A DNA stretch of 64,000 nucleotides, taken from Wurfbainia villosa (taxonomy: Eukaryota; Streptophyta; Magnoliopsida; Zingiberales; Zingiberaceae). Below are positions 32,645 through 44,309 of this stretch, in pieces. Where the stretch lies: contig CM046000.1 in the NCBI GenBank assembly GCA_025175895.1, positions 70,482,720-70,546,719 on the forward strand, given 5' to 3'. The translations under genes were made by a program, and so were the position numbers. The first letter of the stretch is position 1. Each line of letters begins with the position of its first letter. The notes under the pieces are model-generated. The model had not been told where the DNA came from. It saw only the letters and a program-made list of their open reading frames with translations, and did not search any database.

Positions 32645-33917
32645 CCAGGTTGTGTTTCGACATAATCATAAAATTGTTTTGTGATAGTCGTAATGGTATT
32701 TATGGAAATTTTTTACTTTTGGAAAGTTAGAAATATTTTTGGAAATTTTTAATTTTGGAAAGTCTAGAAGTATTTATGGAAATCTTCTACTTTTGGAAAG
32801 TTAGAAGTATTTATGGAAATTGATATTTTCCATAAATAAAATATTTGGTTAGATTTGGAAATTTGTTTCCTAATTTAATCATGATTTGATTTGGGAAATC
32901 AAATCTTAAAATATTTAATTTCCATAAGTAGTTTTGATGATTTAAGAAATTTGTTTCCTAAATTGACTTTCCTTAATCAACACTTTCCACAAATAAAATA
33001 TGTGATTAGATTTGGAAATTTGTTTCCTAATTTAATCATGATTTGATTTGGAAAATCAAATCTCAAACATATTTTATTTCCATAAATAGTTATGACATAT
33101 AAGGAAATTTTGTGTTTGTTATAATTGTATGTCATGTAATTGCATTAGATGCATATCATTATGCCATGCGTGTCGTGACATGTAGATGTATGTCATGTAT
33201 GTCATGCCATGTAGATAATAGTTATTTGCATGCAAAGAGGATGAGACATAAAAACCATTACTCAATATTAAAGCCTACACCTTCCATTAATATGGTTAGA
33301 ACTAGAGTTCCATTTCTTGTTTGGGTTGTTGGACTCTCTCAAAGCCCGCCTCGAACCCGAACATGTTCAAACCATGGAATAGTTTAATACTAATATGGTA
33401 AGAGTCAGAGGTCAATCGTTAGCTTTGGTTGTTGGACTCTCTCCAAGCCGAGCTAATTGGTTGAATGCGCTCTAACCATATTAAAACTATTTCTCGATTA
33501 AAGGGTTGACTTTAACCTGGAGCATCGGCTTGTTGGACTCTCTCCAAGGTCGATGTGAAGGGAGGTGAAGTTGGGTGTTATGCATATAATGCATACTTGT
33601 TAATGTGTTAACAACCCGATGTATGTGTGAACATTCAATAAGTTGATAGCACATTGTGATAGTTGCATATACGTGATATGCAATCGGTATATTTGATACC
33701 TACCATCGTAGTTATGAATGGCTTGTTGGACTCTCTCCAAGGTTGTTCATATCTATGTTGGATATCAGCCCATTCGGAGATGGACCTACGATCTCCCGAA
33801 GTGATTTTGGGGTTTTTGAAATTCAAAAAATGAATGAGATTTATGAATATATTTATGCATTTTAAAATCATTTTCTCATATATGCTCGTTTTGTATTTCT
33901 AAGTTAATCGATTGATC
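32645..33917 (+). other. Leader of outer copia with the same hairpins
   Basis: The 12-bp stem recurs at 32808-32838. TTGGACTCTCTCCAA recurs at 33432, 33533 and 33726, and with one changed arm base at 33329 (TTGGACTCTCTCAAA). No gene. Confidence 0.75.
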
Positions 33918-34720
33918 ATGACGTCTTTGAATTTGTGCACTATTTTAGATTCAAACAAATTGATTGGGCCTAACTTCCTGGACTGGCTTAGAAACTTGAG
34001 AAATGTTCTCAAGGCGGAAAAGCTAGCATATGTCCTTGAAGAGCCTCTTTCGAACCGTCCTAGGGATGATGCAACTCCAGACCAAATGTTGACCTATCAG
34101 AAACATGTGGCAGATTCTGAACTGGCGAGTTGCATCATGCTAGCTGCGATGGTACCTGAGCTGCTAAAGCAGCATGAGCATATGGATGCTAATACCATAG
34201 TCTTCCATCTTCATGAGTTGTTTGATGAGCAAGCGAGATCCAAAAGGTTCGAAGTCTCCAGGCTCTTCTTCACCTCTAAGATGCAAGAAGGTTCGTCTGT
34301 AGTGCAGTTTGTGCTAAAGATGAACGGGTACATCGAGAGGCTGGCCACCCTCGGGTTTGTGATGGATCATGAATTAAGTATTGACTTAATTCTTCATTGT
34401 TTGCCCAAGAGTTTCTCATAATTTGTGATGAACTATCGGATGAACAAATTAGAATCCACTATTCCTGAGCTTCTCAATATACTGAAGACTATGGAGCATT
34501 CTATTAAGCATGAGGAGAAGGTGGTTCTGTTAGTTGATTCCTCAAAGAAAGGTTCTAAGAGGAAGGCAAAGGAATGGAAGAAATGGAAGAACAAGAAGGC
34601 TAAGAAGGTAGAACCAACACAAAAGGGTACTTGCCATCATTGTTGCAAGGAAGACCACTGGCGAAGAAACTGCAAGATTTATCTTGAGTCCGTGAAGAAG
34701 AAGAAGGCATCCGATGCCCC
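33918..34720 (+). pseudogene. Gag of outer copia
   Basis: Start at the ATG at 33918, equivalent to 25158 of the inner copy. Gag sequence matches that copy closely up to a TAA at about 34420 in place of a Gln codon, then continues in frame. The zinc knuckle at 34633-34673 is canonical CX2CX4HX4C (CHHCCKEDHWRRNC). One premature stop separates an otherwise complete gag of about 260 residues. Confidence 0.88.
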
Positions 34721-37700
34721 ATCCTCTTCAGGTATCTTCGTTATTGATTGTCATTCTATTTCCTTAGACACTTGGGTATTGGATACTGGGTGTGGCTCAC
34801 ATATATGTAATGACATATAGGGGCTAAGGAATAGAAGAAGACTCATCAGAGGGGAGTCAAATTTGTGAGTTGGCAATAGAGCAAAGGTTGTTGCGGTCGC
34901 CATCGAAACTTATTTGCTGAAGCTCCCTAGTGGACTAATTTTGGAACTGGACAATTGCTATTGTGTTCCTTCTCTAATAAAGAACATTGTTTCTATTTCC
35001 TGCTTAAATAGAAATGTTTACCATTTGACGTTTAGTAACAATTGTTGTTATATAACTTTGAATGGCGTACTTTATGGAACTGGAACTTTAAGCAATGGTA
35101 TTTATACATTGGATGTATCCAGTGACATTTTCAATATCGAAGCGAGCAACAAGCGTGCTCGAAAGGATAATCAATTAGACTCCTACATGTGGCATTGTCG
35201 TCTTGGCCATGCAAGTAAGAAATGCATGCCCGAATTACACCGATGTGGAATTCTGGAATCGTTTGAATTGGATTCATATGATACATGCGAATCATGCTTA
35301 AAAGGCAAGATGACTAAGTTACCTTTTACAGAAAAAGGTGAATGAGTGGGAGAGTTGCTAGGTCTAATACATACTGATGTATGTGGACCTATGTCAACTC
35401 AAGCTTTAGGAGGCTATAGCTACTTCATTACCTTCACCGATGATCACTCACAATTTGGGTATGTGTTCTTGATGAAACACAAGTCTGAAGCCTTTGAAAG
35501 GTTCAAAGAGTTCAAAAATGAAGTAGAGAAACAACATGACAAGAGTATTAAAATACTTCGATCGGATCGAGGTGGTGAATACTTAGTCAAGAGTTTCTAG
35601 ATTATCTAAGAGACAATGGTATATTGTCTCAATGGACTCCGCCATATACACCACAACATAATAGTGTATCTGAGAGGCGTAACCAGACCTTGTTGGACAT
35701 GGTCAGGTCAATGATGAATCATGCGAATCTTTCCAAGTCCTTTTGAGGCTATGCACTTCAGACAGTTGTTTACTTATTAAACAGAATGTCAACCAAGGTA
35801 GTCTCTACTACTCCATATGAGATATGGAATAGTAAGAAACCTCATGTATCTTACTTGAAGAAATGGGGTTGTCCTGCTTATGTGAAGCGAACTATATCAG
35901 ACAAATTGGATGCTAAGTCTGATAAATATCTATTTATTGGATACCCTAAGGAAACAAGGGGTTACCAATTCTATCATCTTGTGGAACAAAAGGTGTTTGT
36001 TTCAAGGCACGCTGTGTTTCTAGAGAAAGAGTTTCTCTTGCAAGAAAACAGTGGGAGTGTCATCGAGCTTGAAGAGGCTCGAGAGACTCAAATAGACATT
36101 GATGAGATACCTGGTGAAGCACAACAGCCGATAACTTATAGTGATGAGCAATCGGCTGGACCTATTGAAACACCACATCTTCGTAGATCTGGTAGAACAC
36201 GCAATATTCCTGAGAGATATGGATTTCTCGTAAGTGAATCGAACGACGTGTTACTCATTGATGATGAGGAGCCTACCAGTTATGAAGAAGTTCTGACAAA
36301 TTCAGAAAGGGATAAGTGGCTTGAAGCCATGAAGTCGGAAATGGATTCCATGTATGAAAATCAAGTTTGGAACTTGGTTGACCCACCTGAAGGCATAAAG
36401 CCTATAGGGTGTAAGTAGATTTTCAAGAAGAAAATTGACATGGATGGTAATGTGATTATTGTCAAAACCAAGGTGTTGATTATGACGAAACCTATTCGCC
36501 TATTGCTATGCTTAAATCCATTCGGATGCTCCTGGCCATAGCGGCTCATTATGATTATGAGATATGACAAATGGATGTGAAAACAACTTTCCTTAATGGA
36601 AACCTACTCGAGGATGTGTATATGATACAGCCTGAGGGTTTCACATCGGTTGATAAAACCAAGATATGCAAATTGTGATGGTTAATATATGGATTGAAAC
36701 AATCATCCAGGAGCTGGAATATCCGTTTTGATGAGACAATCAAAAAGTTTGATTTCTAACAAAATCCAGATGAACCTTGTGTGCACAAGAAGGTTAGTGG
36801 GAGTGCAGTCGTGTTCCTAGTATTGTATGTCGATGACATATTACTTTTAGGAAACGATGTTTCAGTCTTACAGTCAGTTAAGATTTGGTTGTCCAAAACA
36901 TTCTCCATGAAAGACCTGGGAGAAGCAACCTACATCCTCGGGATTAAGATCTATAGAGATAGATCGAAACGGTTGCTTGGTCTTTCGCAGTCTACATATA
37001 TAGACCAAGTGCTAAAGAGGTTTAGCATGTCAGAATCAAAGAAAGGTTTCCTACCCATCAGGCATGGGATATACCTTTCGAAGTCTATGTGTCCGTGCAC
37101 AGAAGACGAGAGGATTTGCATGAGTAAGATTCCCTATGCATCCGCAATAGGATCTATCATGTATGCTATGTTATGTACGAGGCCCGATGTATCGTATGTT
37201 CTGAGTGTCACGAGTAGATACCAGTCTGATCCAGGAATGGATCATTGGGCAGTTGTTAAGACAATCCTTAAGTACTTGAGAAGAACTAAGGATGTGTTCC
37301 TAATAAATGGAGAAAGGGACATGGTGATACGCGGGTATACAGATGCCAGCTTCCAGACAGACAAGGATGATTCCAGGTCTCAGTCTGGATACGTGTTCAC
37401 CTTGAATGGGGGCACAATGAGTTGAAAAAGTTCCAAACAAGACACTGTAGCGGATTCTACCACTGAGGCAGAACACATTGCAGCTTCGGAAGCAGCAAAG
37501 GAAGCGGTTTGGATCAAGAAGTTCATTTATGAACATGGTGTGGTTCTAGCCATTGTTGAAGAAATACCGATCTACTGTGACAACAATGGAGCAATTGCAC
37601 AGGCAAAAGAGCCAAGGTCTCATTAACGATCCAAACATGTGCTTCCCCGCTATCATCTGATCAGAGAGATCATTAGTAGGAAGGAAATACAAATCGAGAA

Positions 37701-37800
37701 AATCCCCACTGAAAGGAACTTAGCGGATCCTTTGACTAAGGCATTACCTCAAAGTAAGTTTGAGAGTCATGTTAGAGCTTATGGTATTGGATACCGTAGC
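34721..37800 (+). pseudogene. Pol of outer copia: protease, integrase, RT, RNase H
   Basis: Protease keeps the catalytic Asp (LDTGCGSHIC, 34779-34808). Stops follow at about 34818 (TAG for Gln), 34867 and 35343 (TGA for Arg). Integrase motifs HTDVCGP and SDRGGEY remain, and a frameshift falls at about 35585. RT (35786 onward) has stops replacing Trp at about 36417 and 36565 and a short deletion near 36460. LYVDDILL lies at about 36823, and RNase H follows with CDNNGAIAQAK (about 37580). The C-terminus is LADPLTKALPQSKFE (about 37720-37770). Most breaks are C-to-T or G-to-A changes. Confidence 0.9.
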
Positions 37801-37826
37801 GATTGGCATAAGGCCAAGTGGGAGTT

Positions 37827-40054
37827 TGTTAGTAATATATGAGAGATGTCCTAAGACAATCGTCTTATGTTTGAACAATTTATATGATAAATGAAGATTC
37901 ACTATTTGAGTATACATGTTTTCATATATTTGATTATATCTTAAACTCATTTACTGAATGTCCATGCTACGATTCACAGCATGAGAGAATTTGTGATTGG
38001 ATCACAACTAGTAAGTATCTCTACATGTGTAATTGTGATGTATTAGAATTATCCCTAGTCGATGAATTGATGGATTTAAACACCATTGATTCTGTCGAGA
38101 CTAGCACGAGGTATACTCCTTGGTGTATCCAAGCAGCTGATTCTCACTGGCTGGAGACATTGTGATGTCCGGAGTTAATTGTGGATGCTAGTTATGGTAA
38201 CTGGTTCATTGGAGTGACCAGCCGTAAGACTTCATATGGTTCTCTGCATATATAGATATGTCAATGAAGTTCTTACTGCAGCTTAAGTGCGATGTTCCTT
38301 TGACTTGCAGTATTTAAGTCATGTTGATCATAAAGACTTATGCTTTAACATCTTAAGCAAGCATCTCTGAGGAGTTGTGGACCCGGGATGATTGGGTATA
38401 AGTCGAAGTGATAGAAGGTGTTTGAATAGCCTATAAAGGATTCACCACTCCTTGCGAGGAGATGTATACCCATGGCCTCTCGTCGGATAGTTACTAAAGT
38501 CTTTGGCCAAAGCATTACATGTTTAGAGTAAGGTACTCTTGGATACATGTGCAGTAACTAGAATCCGTAGGACGAGGAAATGATACTTGGGCTAGGTGTG
38601 ACATAGTCAACCTATTAGGGACTGACACTATAGACCATGTCCTAAACCAAGTGAGTATAAGATGAGTGAAGAGAATGGGGCACGATTCATTATAGCTGCT
38701 GAAGGGTTTCAAAAATAATTCTTGATCAACCGTTGATCTTTTCGGTTAATTGGGGATCATGATGTACTACTAGGTACCACTCATAATCATTCTATAATTA
38801 ATGGTTAATTATAGATGGCCAACATAAACCGATAACCTATTTGGTCATACACACAACGAGCGTAATCCGAAGGATTTAAAACAAACTTGAGAATGAGATT
38901 CTCAGACCGAGAGAAACTAGGTTTGGTTGGACCAAATAAGGAGGGAGCATGTAATAGTTTCAGTCGCAATGGAAGCGTGGATGGGCCGTGTCTTATGAAG
39001 ACATGATGGATGAACCAAATTGGTTTGGTTCTAATCCAATGGTGGAGAATAAACCAAAGGGGTTTGGTTTGTTTTAAACGAATGAACCAAAGTTAGTTCG
39101 GTTCGTTTTAGCTTAAAATAGACCAAATCGGTTTGGTTTATTTTAACTTAAATAAATGAAGTGGGTTAATGGGCTTTTGGTTATGATCCGATAACCATTA
39201 TGAGACTTTGTTCTCTATAAAATAGGGCTTAAGGGTTTTGTGAAAACCTAATCCAAGCAATCCACAAGTTGCCGCCCACCCCTCCTCTCCTCTAGTGGTC
39301 GGTGCCCAACCCTAGCCGCCGCCCAGCCTTGTGCCACCGTCCAAACTTGTTGCCGGCATCCAAGCTTCAGCCGGCAATCCTCCGGTGACCCTCCGACGAC
39401 CCTCCGGTGATCTTCCTTGGGTCCGGTGACACGGTGAGCGTCTAGCTTCCTTATTTGGCCGGCCCTAATCCTCCACCAAAGCTGTCAAGTTTTCTGGACA
39501 GCTTGTTTATTTCGTGTTGGAGCATTGTTTGGACGATGTTTGGAGCTCCGACAGTGGCTTCCTTGCCGGGGATTCGATCTCCGGTAATCCTCATAGGTGG
39601 AGGATGAAGGATTCATCAAACGATTGACGAATACCTCTCCAGAGAAGCGAGTTTTTGAGGACTCGTTTTGAATCCGAATTTTGATTCGGATTGTGATCTT
39701 CTCTTGATCACATTGTCTTCGACACGAGGCTAGTGACTCGTACGAAGACGAGGCTCATGACTTTGTGAAGTCATCTTGAAGATACTCATTGTGGATACGG
39801 ATAGAGGCGATTCTAGCAAGGATCGATCCAGTTGATGCCTTTCCCGCTACACGTGATACGTCAGGTATACGTAGTATAAATTTCCTTTTATTTTAAAATT
39901 TGAAATTGCGGTTATGTCTACACATGTTGTACTATGCATGCGTGTGGTGTGTGTTTTGTAATAAATTAGATTTATTATTTTTATTTCTTCCGCTGTGCAC
40001 ATGTTTACGAAACATGTTCGAACACACACTCGCCGCGGTGCCGGAAACCCAACA
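37827..40054 (+). repeat. 3' LTR of outer copia, 2228 bp
   Basis: Follows the AAGTGGGAG tract and runs from TGTTAGTAATATATG to AAACCCAACA, then the CTTAG duplication. TATAAAATA at 39216-39224. It differs more from the inner copy's LTRs than those differ from each other. Confidence 0.92.
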
Positions 40055-40059
40055 CTTAG

Positions 40060-41420
40060 CCACTAAGGAAACACGATGGCTAGTCTTAGGGATAGCTTCC
40101 CTATTAGCCTTGGTTTTTCTAGACCTAGAAATTGTTCCATAATTAAATGGGATATTATGGTAGGACATAGGTTTGTGACCTAAACCTTTCTTGCCCTTGG
40201 ATATTTCTTGTTTCCTAGGTCTTGACTTTTGGGCATTTGACCCTTGAATAGAGTTTTCTATAATCCTAAGGGTCTTTCCCATTCTGTCAAGTCTTGATCT
40301 CAAGGCTCAATTCTCCACCTATAATCTTCCCAATTTTGATTTATCATTGGATTTTTAGAAATTGTTTTTCCTTTTAGGCATATGCTTAGATTTCTTAGGG
40401 TTAATGCCCAAGTTTTCTTCTATTCTCTTAATGCTCTCCCTAGGCAAGATAGGTCTAGTGTTATTGGTCCTAGGTTTGTCCTTAGATATATGAACTTGCT
40501 TGGAACCTAGACAAACATATTTCTTCCTACTAGCATGCTTTTCATTAATAATTGCAAGAGAGCTAAAATAATTCTTAGCATGCTTATTAACCTTAGGAAT
40601 TGAAGGTGCATTAATTAAATTTACCTTAGGGTTGGCTTGGGAAGCTCCCCCTACATGAGATACACCTCCTTGCCCTTTCTTCCTTCTCTTAGGACATTGA
40701 CTACGGTAGTGTCCCTTTTGGTTGCATTTGAAGCACACAATGTGCTCTTTGCTTTTGATTGTAGGGACTCCGGCATCCTTTGACTTTTGGTTGAGTTTTG
40801 GTGGCGGTGTTTTCTTCTTAGCCAATTTTGGGCATTTGCTCTTGTAATGCTCTTTCTCCCTACACTCAAAGTAAATTATATGATCTTTATTTAAAATCAA
40901 TATGCTTGAGTTACCTATGAAATTTTCTTCTTGATCTTCATTTCTCCCGGATGTGGATGTTTCTTGTTGAACTTGCTCCGGGATGGAAGATTGCCTCTCC
41001 TCCCCCTCAATGCTAGGAGGTGGAGGTCTCCACCAAATCATCAACATCTTCAAATGTGCATGGGCTCTCTTCCACGGCATCTTCCTCTACTTGTGTCGTT
41101 TCGGGAATTTCTTGGAATTTTATTACCTTGTTCCATAACTCCCTTGCATCCCTATAACTACCTAATCTAGACCAAATATTGTTAGGTAACAAATCACTAA
41201 GTAATTCGATTACCTTGAGATTTGTCTTGAAGTCCTTGATTTGGTCTTAGGTCTACCTTGACTTCTCAATTTGCCTATTGCTTTCATCCCTAGGCAATTC
41301 AAAACCATTTTCTAGAATTAACATAATATCAAAATTGGTTTCTAGATATACCTCCATTTTTCTTCTCCACCATTGAAAATCTCCTTCGAATTTTGGTGGT
41401 TGGAGGTTGTAGTCGACCAT
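40060..41420 (-). pseudogene. Gag of element 2, N-terminal and zinc-knuckle part
   Basis: Starts at the ATG at 41420-41418 (MVDYNLQPPKFEGDF), closely similar to the start of the element 1 gag. On the - strand follow breaks near 41250 and 41045, then two zinc knuckles. The first (about 40890-40845) has Tyr for its first Cys (YFECREKEHYKSKC). The second (about 40740-40700, CFKCNQKGHYRSQC) is canonical. A stop near 40355 precedes a basic region that runs to the insertion point at 40059. The frame then continues at 20852. It would bind and package RNA but cannot make enzymes. Confidence 0.85.
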
Positions 41421-41463
41421 CTTGTAGTGCTTGTATCGGCTGTTAATCCTCGACAAGCTCCTC

Positions 41464-41475
41464 GCTCTGATACCA
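41464..41475 (-). other. Primer-binding site of element 2
   Basis: GCTCTGATACCA on the + strand, the complement of TGGTATCAGAGC, two bases from the LTR end at 41478. Initiator tRNA-Met type. Confidence 0.92.
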
Positions 41476-41477
41476 CT

Positions 41478-42694
41478 TGTAGGGGATCGATATTGGCTGG
41501 CTAGAGGGGGTGAATAGCCTTTATCGTATACGGTGAAAGTCGTTCGTTCGTTGCTCATCTACAAACACTATTAGCACAAGTAGAATATACTAATACAAAC
41601 AATTAAAGACAAAAGCAAAGGAAGAATAGAAACACAAACACTAACACCACAATGTAACGTTGTTCACGACCTCACCTCTAATCCACGATTCGATTCGTCC
41701 AAGGTGAATCACGCCTCAAGCTTTCACTATTCTCTCCTTTGCACCAAGCTAGGTGGAGGTAACCTTTTATACAAGAATCCACTCTTCTTACAATGGAATG
41801 AAGATTAGCACAAGTAGAAGAGTGGAAGACCTTTAGAGCACTTTGGAAGATGCTATGAGTTGAAGCATTAGGCTTCCAAATGCCCTCACCCCTTCTTTTT
41901 ATAGAAGAAGAGGGTTTCTTCCCATTAACACAAGAGCAGTCGACTGATGCCCCGATCAGTCAACTGGCCCTGTAGCAGTTGCCCAATAATGAATTCTTCC
42001 ACATTGGATTCCAACCAACGACTTCTACATCAGTCGATTGATATTCCCATCAATCGACTGATGGAGCTATCATCGAGTCTGGAGCGAGCACTGATTACGT
42101 ACGAAACCGACCTGACGATCGTGATGCCTTCATTAGTCGATCGGTGGTCTATCGATCGAGCCAATCCATGGCGATGATCGGCTGTCACATGAACCAGACT
42201 CAAACACTAGTCGAGTCACAGTCAACTTAGAGTAGTCGACTACCATAACATGGCAGTTGACTGATGTTGGGAAATCCAGTCCGACACTTAGCCAATTGGC
42301 CATGTTCACCTAATGAGCTACTTACATTTCACTCATTCTCTCATCTCACTTGAAATCCCTCGCCGAAGCTCTCTTCGTTCGCGGCCACGTCCCTCGGCAA
42401 CATCAGGCGCACGACTCTGCAATGCTCCTTCGCGTCTCTTGCCTTCGAAGTCTGCTTCCTTGGCTCACTTCAAGTCATCTCGTTCGATGGTCCCTCGGAT
42501 GCATCAAGCGCACGGCTCTGCAATGCTCCTTCGCCGACTCAAAGACCGAGCCATGAGATGGTGAACCCGCCAATGCTCCATGTGCAAATTACTAAGTCCT
42601 GCAAGACTCCAACGCACATATCAAATCTAAACATCCTAACTTAAACCCTTTGCCACACACATCAAAACCATATCACGGGTTGATTGCCCTAACA
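41478..42694 (-). repeat. 5' LTR of element 2, 1217 bp
   Basis: On the + strand from TGTAGGGGATCG to GATTGCCCTAACA, then GTAAG. The U3 end (about 42580-42694) is nearly the exact complement of the start of element 1's LTR (3869 onward), unlike its partner LTR at 17624-19045. CAGTCGACTG-like motifs lie at about 41936-42262, and TATAAAAA (- strand) at 41896-41903. Confidence 0.87.
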
Positions 42695-42699
42695 GTAAG

Positions 42700-43661
42700 G
42701 ACATCATACACTATGGTACTAGGATGGCGAATTGATCCCTGCGACGAGCCGGAAACGAGACACATTGCCAACGCTATCGCATCCTTCTATCCACAGTTGT
42801 AGGCGATGAGGCCAACCTCTCTATTCCTCCTAATATCCCTTAAATCATAGATATGAGGACTGTCACTCCTCGTATCGTCTATGCAGAGAAGAAAAAAACA
42901 AAACACAAAGCTATAGATCTAAACAATCATTCAACTGCAAATACGATTTCATGAACAGAAACATATTTGAAATAGAAATCTTCTACTCAACACAAACTAC
43001 TCTCTAATCCTAGAATTGGAGAATCTACTCCATGAATACAAGAAGAGAATCAAAAAACATTATGGAATTCATGAATATAATGATAAACGTGTAAGAAATA
43101 TGAATTACAATGTAAATGTAGCTCTTCCCTCTAGCGTTGTTGTGCAGATCTTGATCCTCGAGCGACTCTCTCCTTCCCTGATGCAAGTTCCTGAAGCTTT
43201 TTAGGGCTTCGGAGTGTCATCGCAGCCATCGTGCCTCCCCCTAGGGTTTGGGGCATAGCTTTCCTTATATAGACATCACACCGAATCACTGCAAAATCTA
43301 GAAATGACCTTGGTTGCGTCAAATCACCCTGGCCGCCATATGACCGTGTGAAAACACATGGCCTACCCGTGTATCAGGCTGTGGCGACCGTTTTCACCCC
43401 CGAACACGGTGGCATGTAAGAACATGCCTTGGCCATGTTCCCTTCAGTGTCCAACTACTAAATGTCTTCTTTTTGCTTCGAAAGTGCACCGTTATCCCCA
43501 CGAAATGCTATCCTGCACACAAAAGTATACAGAGCAGATCTCCGAACTAGAAAATAGGAAATACATGGAAAATAAAGTAAAATATGCATGAAACAAACAT
43601 AAAATGAGATGAGGTGTGAATGAAAACTACTCCTAAAACCCTATATGTTTTGTTCACATCA
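42700..43661 (-). repeat. Athila 5' LTR, U3 part
   Basis: Completes the LTR begun at 17259. It ends GTTCACATCA at 43661, mirroring the TGATG start. It includes GGCCGTGT-like stretches typical of Athila LTRs (about 43330-43430) and a TATA box on the - strand at 43263-43272 (CTATATAAGG). No gene. Confidence 0.72.
43263..43272 (-). promoter_or_regulatory. Probable Athila LTR TATA box
   Basis: On the - strand the sequence is CTATATAAGG, about 390 bp from the LTR outer end and upstream of the PBS-proximal part. Inferred from motif and position. Confidence 0.5.
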
Positions 43662-44095
43662 CCCTCCTACAAATTCAAGCAAGGAATCAAGCATTAGAGG
43701 CCTCTTTAATGTCCTGCCGAACAAAGCTAGCAAACCTCTGTTCCACTGTTTCTACCCTTCTTGGAGTATTGACAGCAATCTCTGAATAGCAGCAGGAATT
43801 GCAAAAGAAATAATCCAAAGCTATCGCCTCCATGGGCCAACAAGTTGTAACCGCTGACAAAGACAGAGACCTCCTAGCCGCTCAATTGGATGATTATCTG
43901 ACCCAATGGAAGGAACGGGAGGTAGATTTATGGTTGCAGTATGCCCGCAAAAGGGTACAACTATTCATCTTAGGATTCGAAGGGTCCTCTGTTCAGAATG
44001 CCGCTAAGGGCTATCCTTTGTTTGGGGAAGATACAAGCCATTTAGATGTTGAGGCTGCCTTGGCCAACTATCCGGCGGATATCTTTGAATTGTAA
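43662..44095 (+). pseudogene. C-terminal part of a coiled-coil protein gene, cut by Athila
   Basis: From the Athila boundary the + strand reads an open helical sequence (IQARNQALEASLMS), two in-frame stops near 43790-43815, then from the ATG at 43832 an 87-residue stretch (MGQQVVTADKDRD ... LANYPADIFEL) ending in TAA at 44093. The Gln/Glu/Leu-rich pattern suggests a coiled coil followed by a helical tail. Such tails occur in gypsy-type transposon-associated plant ORFs, but I cannot assign a family. Its 5' part should lie left of the Athila element, outside the window. Confidence 0.5.
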
Positions 44096-44309
44096 TTTTC
44101 ACACTTCCTACAATGTACGAATAACTTTATCAATGAACAATATTTGATGGTAAATTTTGTATCCTTTCCTTTCTCTTAAAGTGAATAAAACTTTCCTCTT
44201 TCATTATCTCGAGCCACCCAATATCAATTATCTTTTAGGGTGTTAGACGACTGTCACTTACTCTCACCCGTGAATTCACTTGTGCCAAAATAGAGACTAT
44301 TTCCCATGA

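Larger units (their letters stand above)
20853..40054 (+). mobile_element. Ty1/copia retrotransposon (outer copy), Tork/Angela-like
   Basis: Its LTRs start TGTTAGTAATATATGAG and end CCCAACA, and CTTAG duplicates at 20848-20852 and 40055-40059. Layout: 5' LTR 20853-21672 plus 31235-32631, PBS 32633, leader, gag, protease, integrase, RT, RNase H, and 3' LTR 37827-40054. The order integrase before RT defines Ty1/copia. The 5' LTR is split by a sibling copy with CTGAA duplication. Coding sequence is broken by many stop codons. Confidence 0.92.
17624..42694 (-). mobile_element. Gag-only LTR retrotransposon, element 2, hosting nested copia elements
   Basis: On the - strand: 5' LTR 42694-41478, PBS 41475-41464, gag 41420-40060 continued at 20852-20638, a non-coding 3' interior, polypurine tract, and 3' LTR 19045-17624. 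GTAAG flanks both outer ends. No pol domain is present. The interior is split by the copia at 20853-40054, and the gag frame joins across that insertion when one CTTAG copy is removed. The two LTRs differ strongly from each other, see findings. Confidence 0.85.
5146..43661 (-). mobile_element. Athila-type Ty3/gypsy retrotransposon, split by later insertions
   Basis: Pieces on the - strand, in element order, are LTR 43661-42700 joined to 17623-17259, PBS 17252-17235, gag, RT, RNase H and integrase down to 14029, a 32-bp integrase piece at 8959-8928, and integrase 5830-5146. Excising each insertion with one target-site copy joins the pieces. Across 14029, 8959-8928 and 5830 the integrase frame is continuous, which is strong evidence that all belong to one element. 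Athila lineage is inferred from the PBS, the gag FFPPHKT motif and the RT sequence. The 3' LTR lies left of the window. The right flank at 43662 is an older coiled-coil reading frame. Confidence 0.85.
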
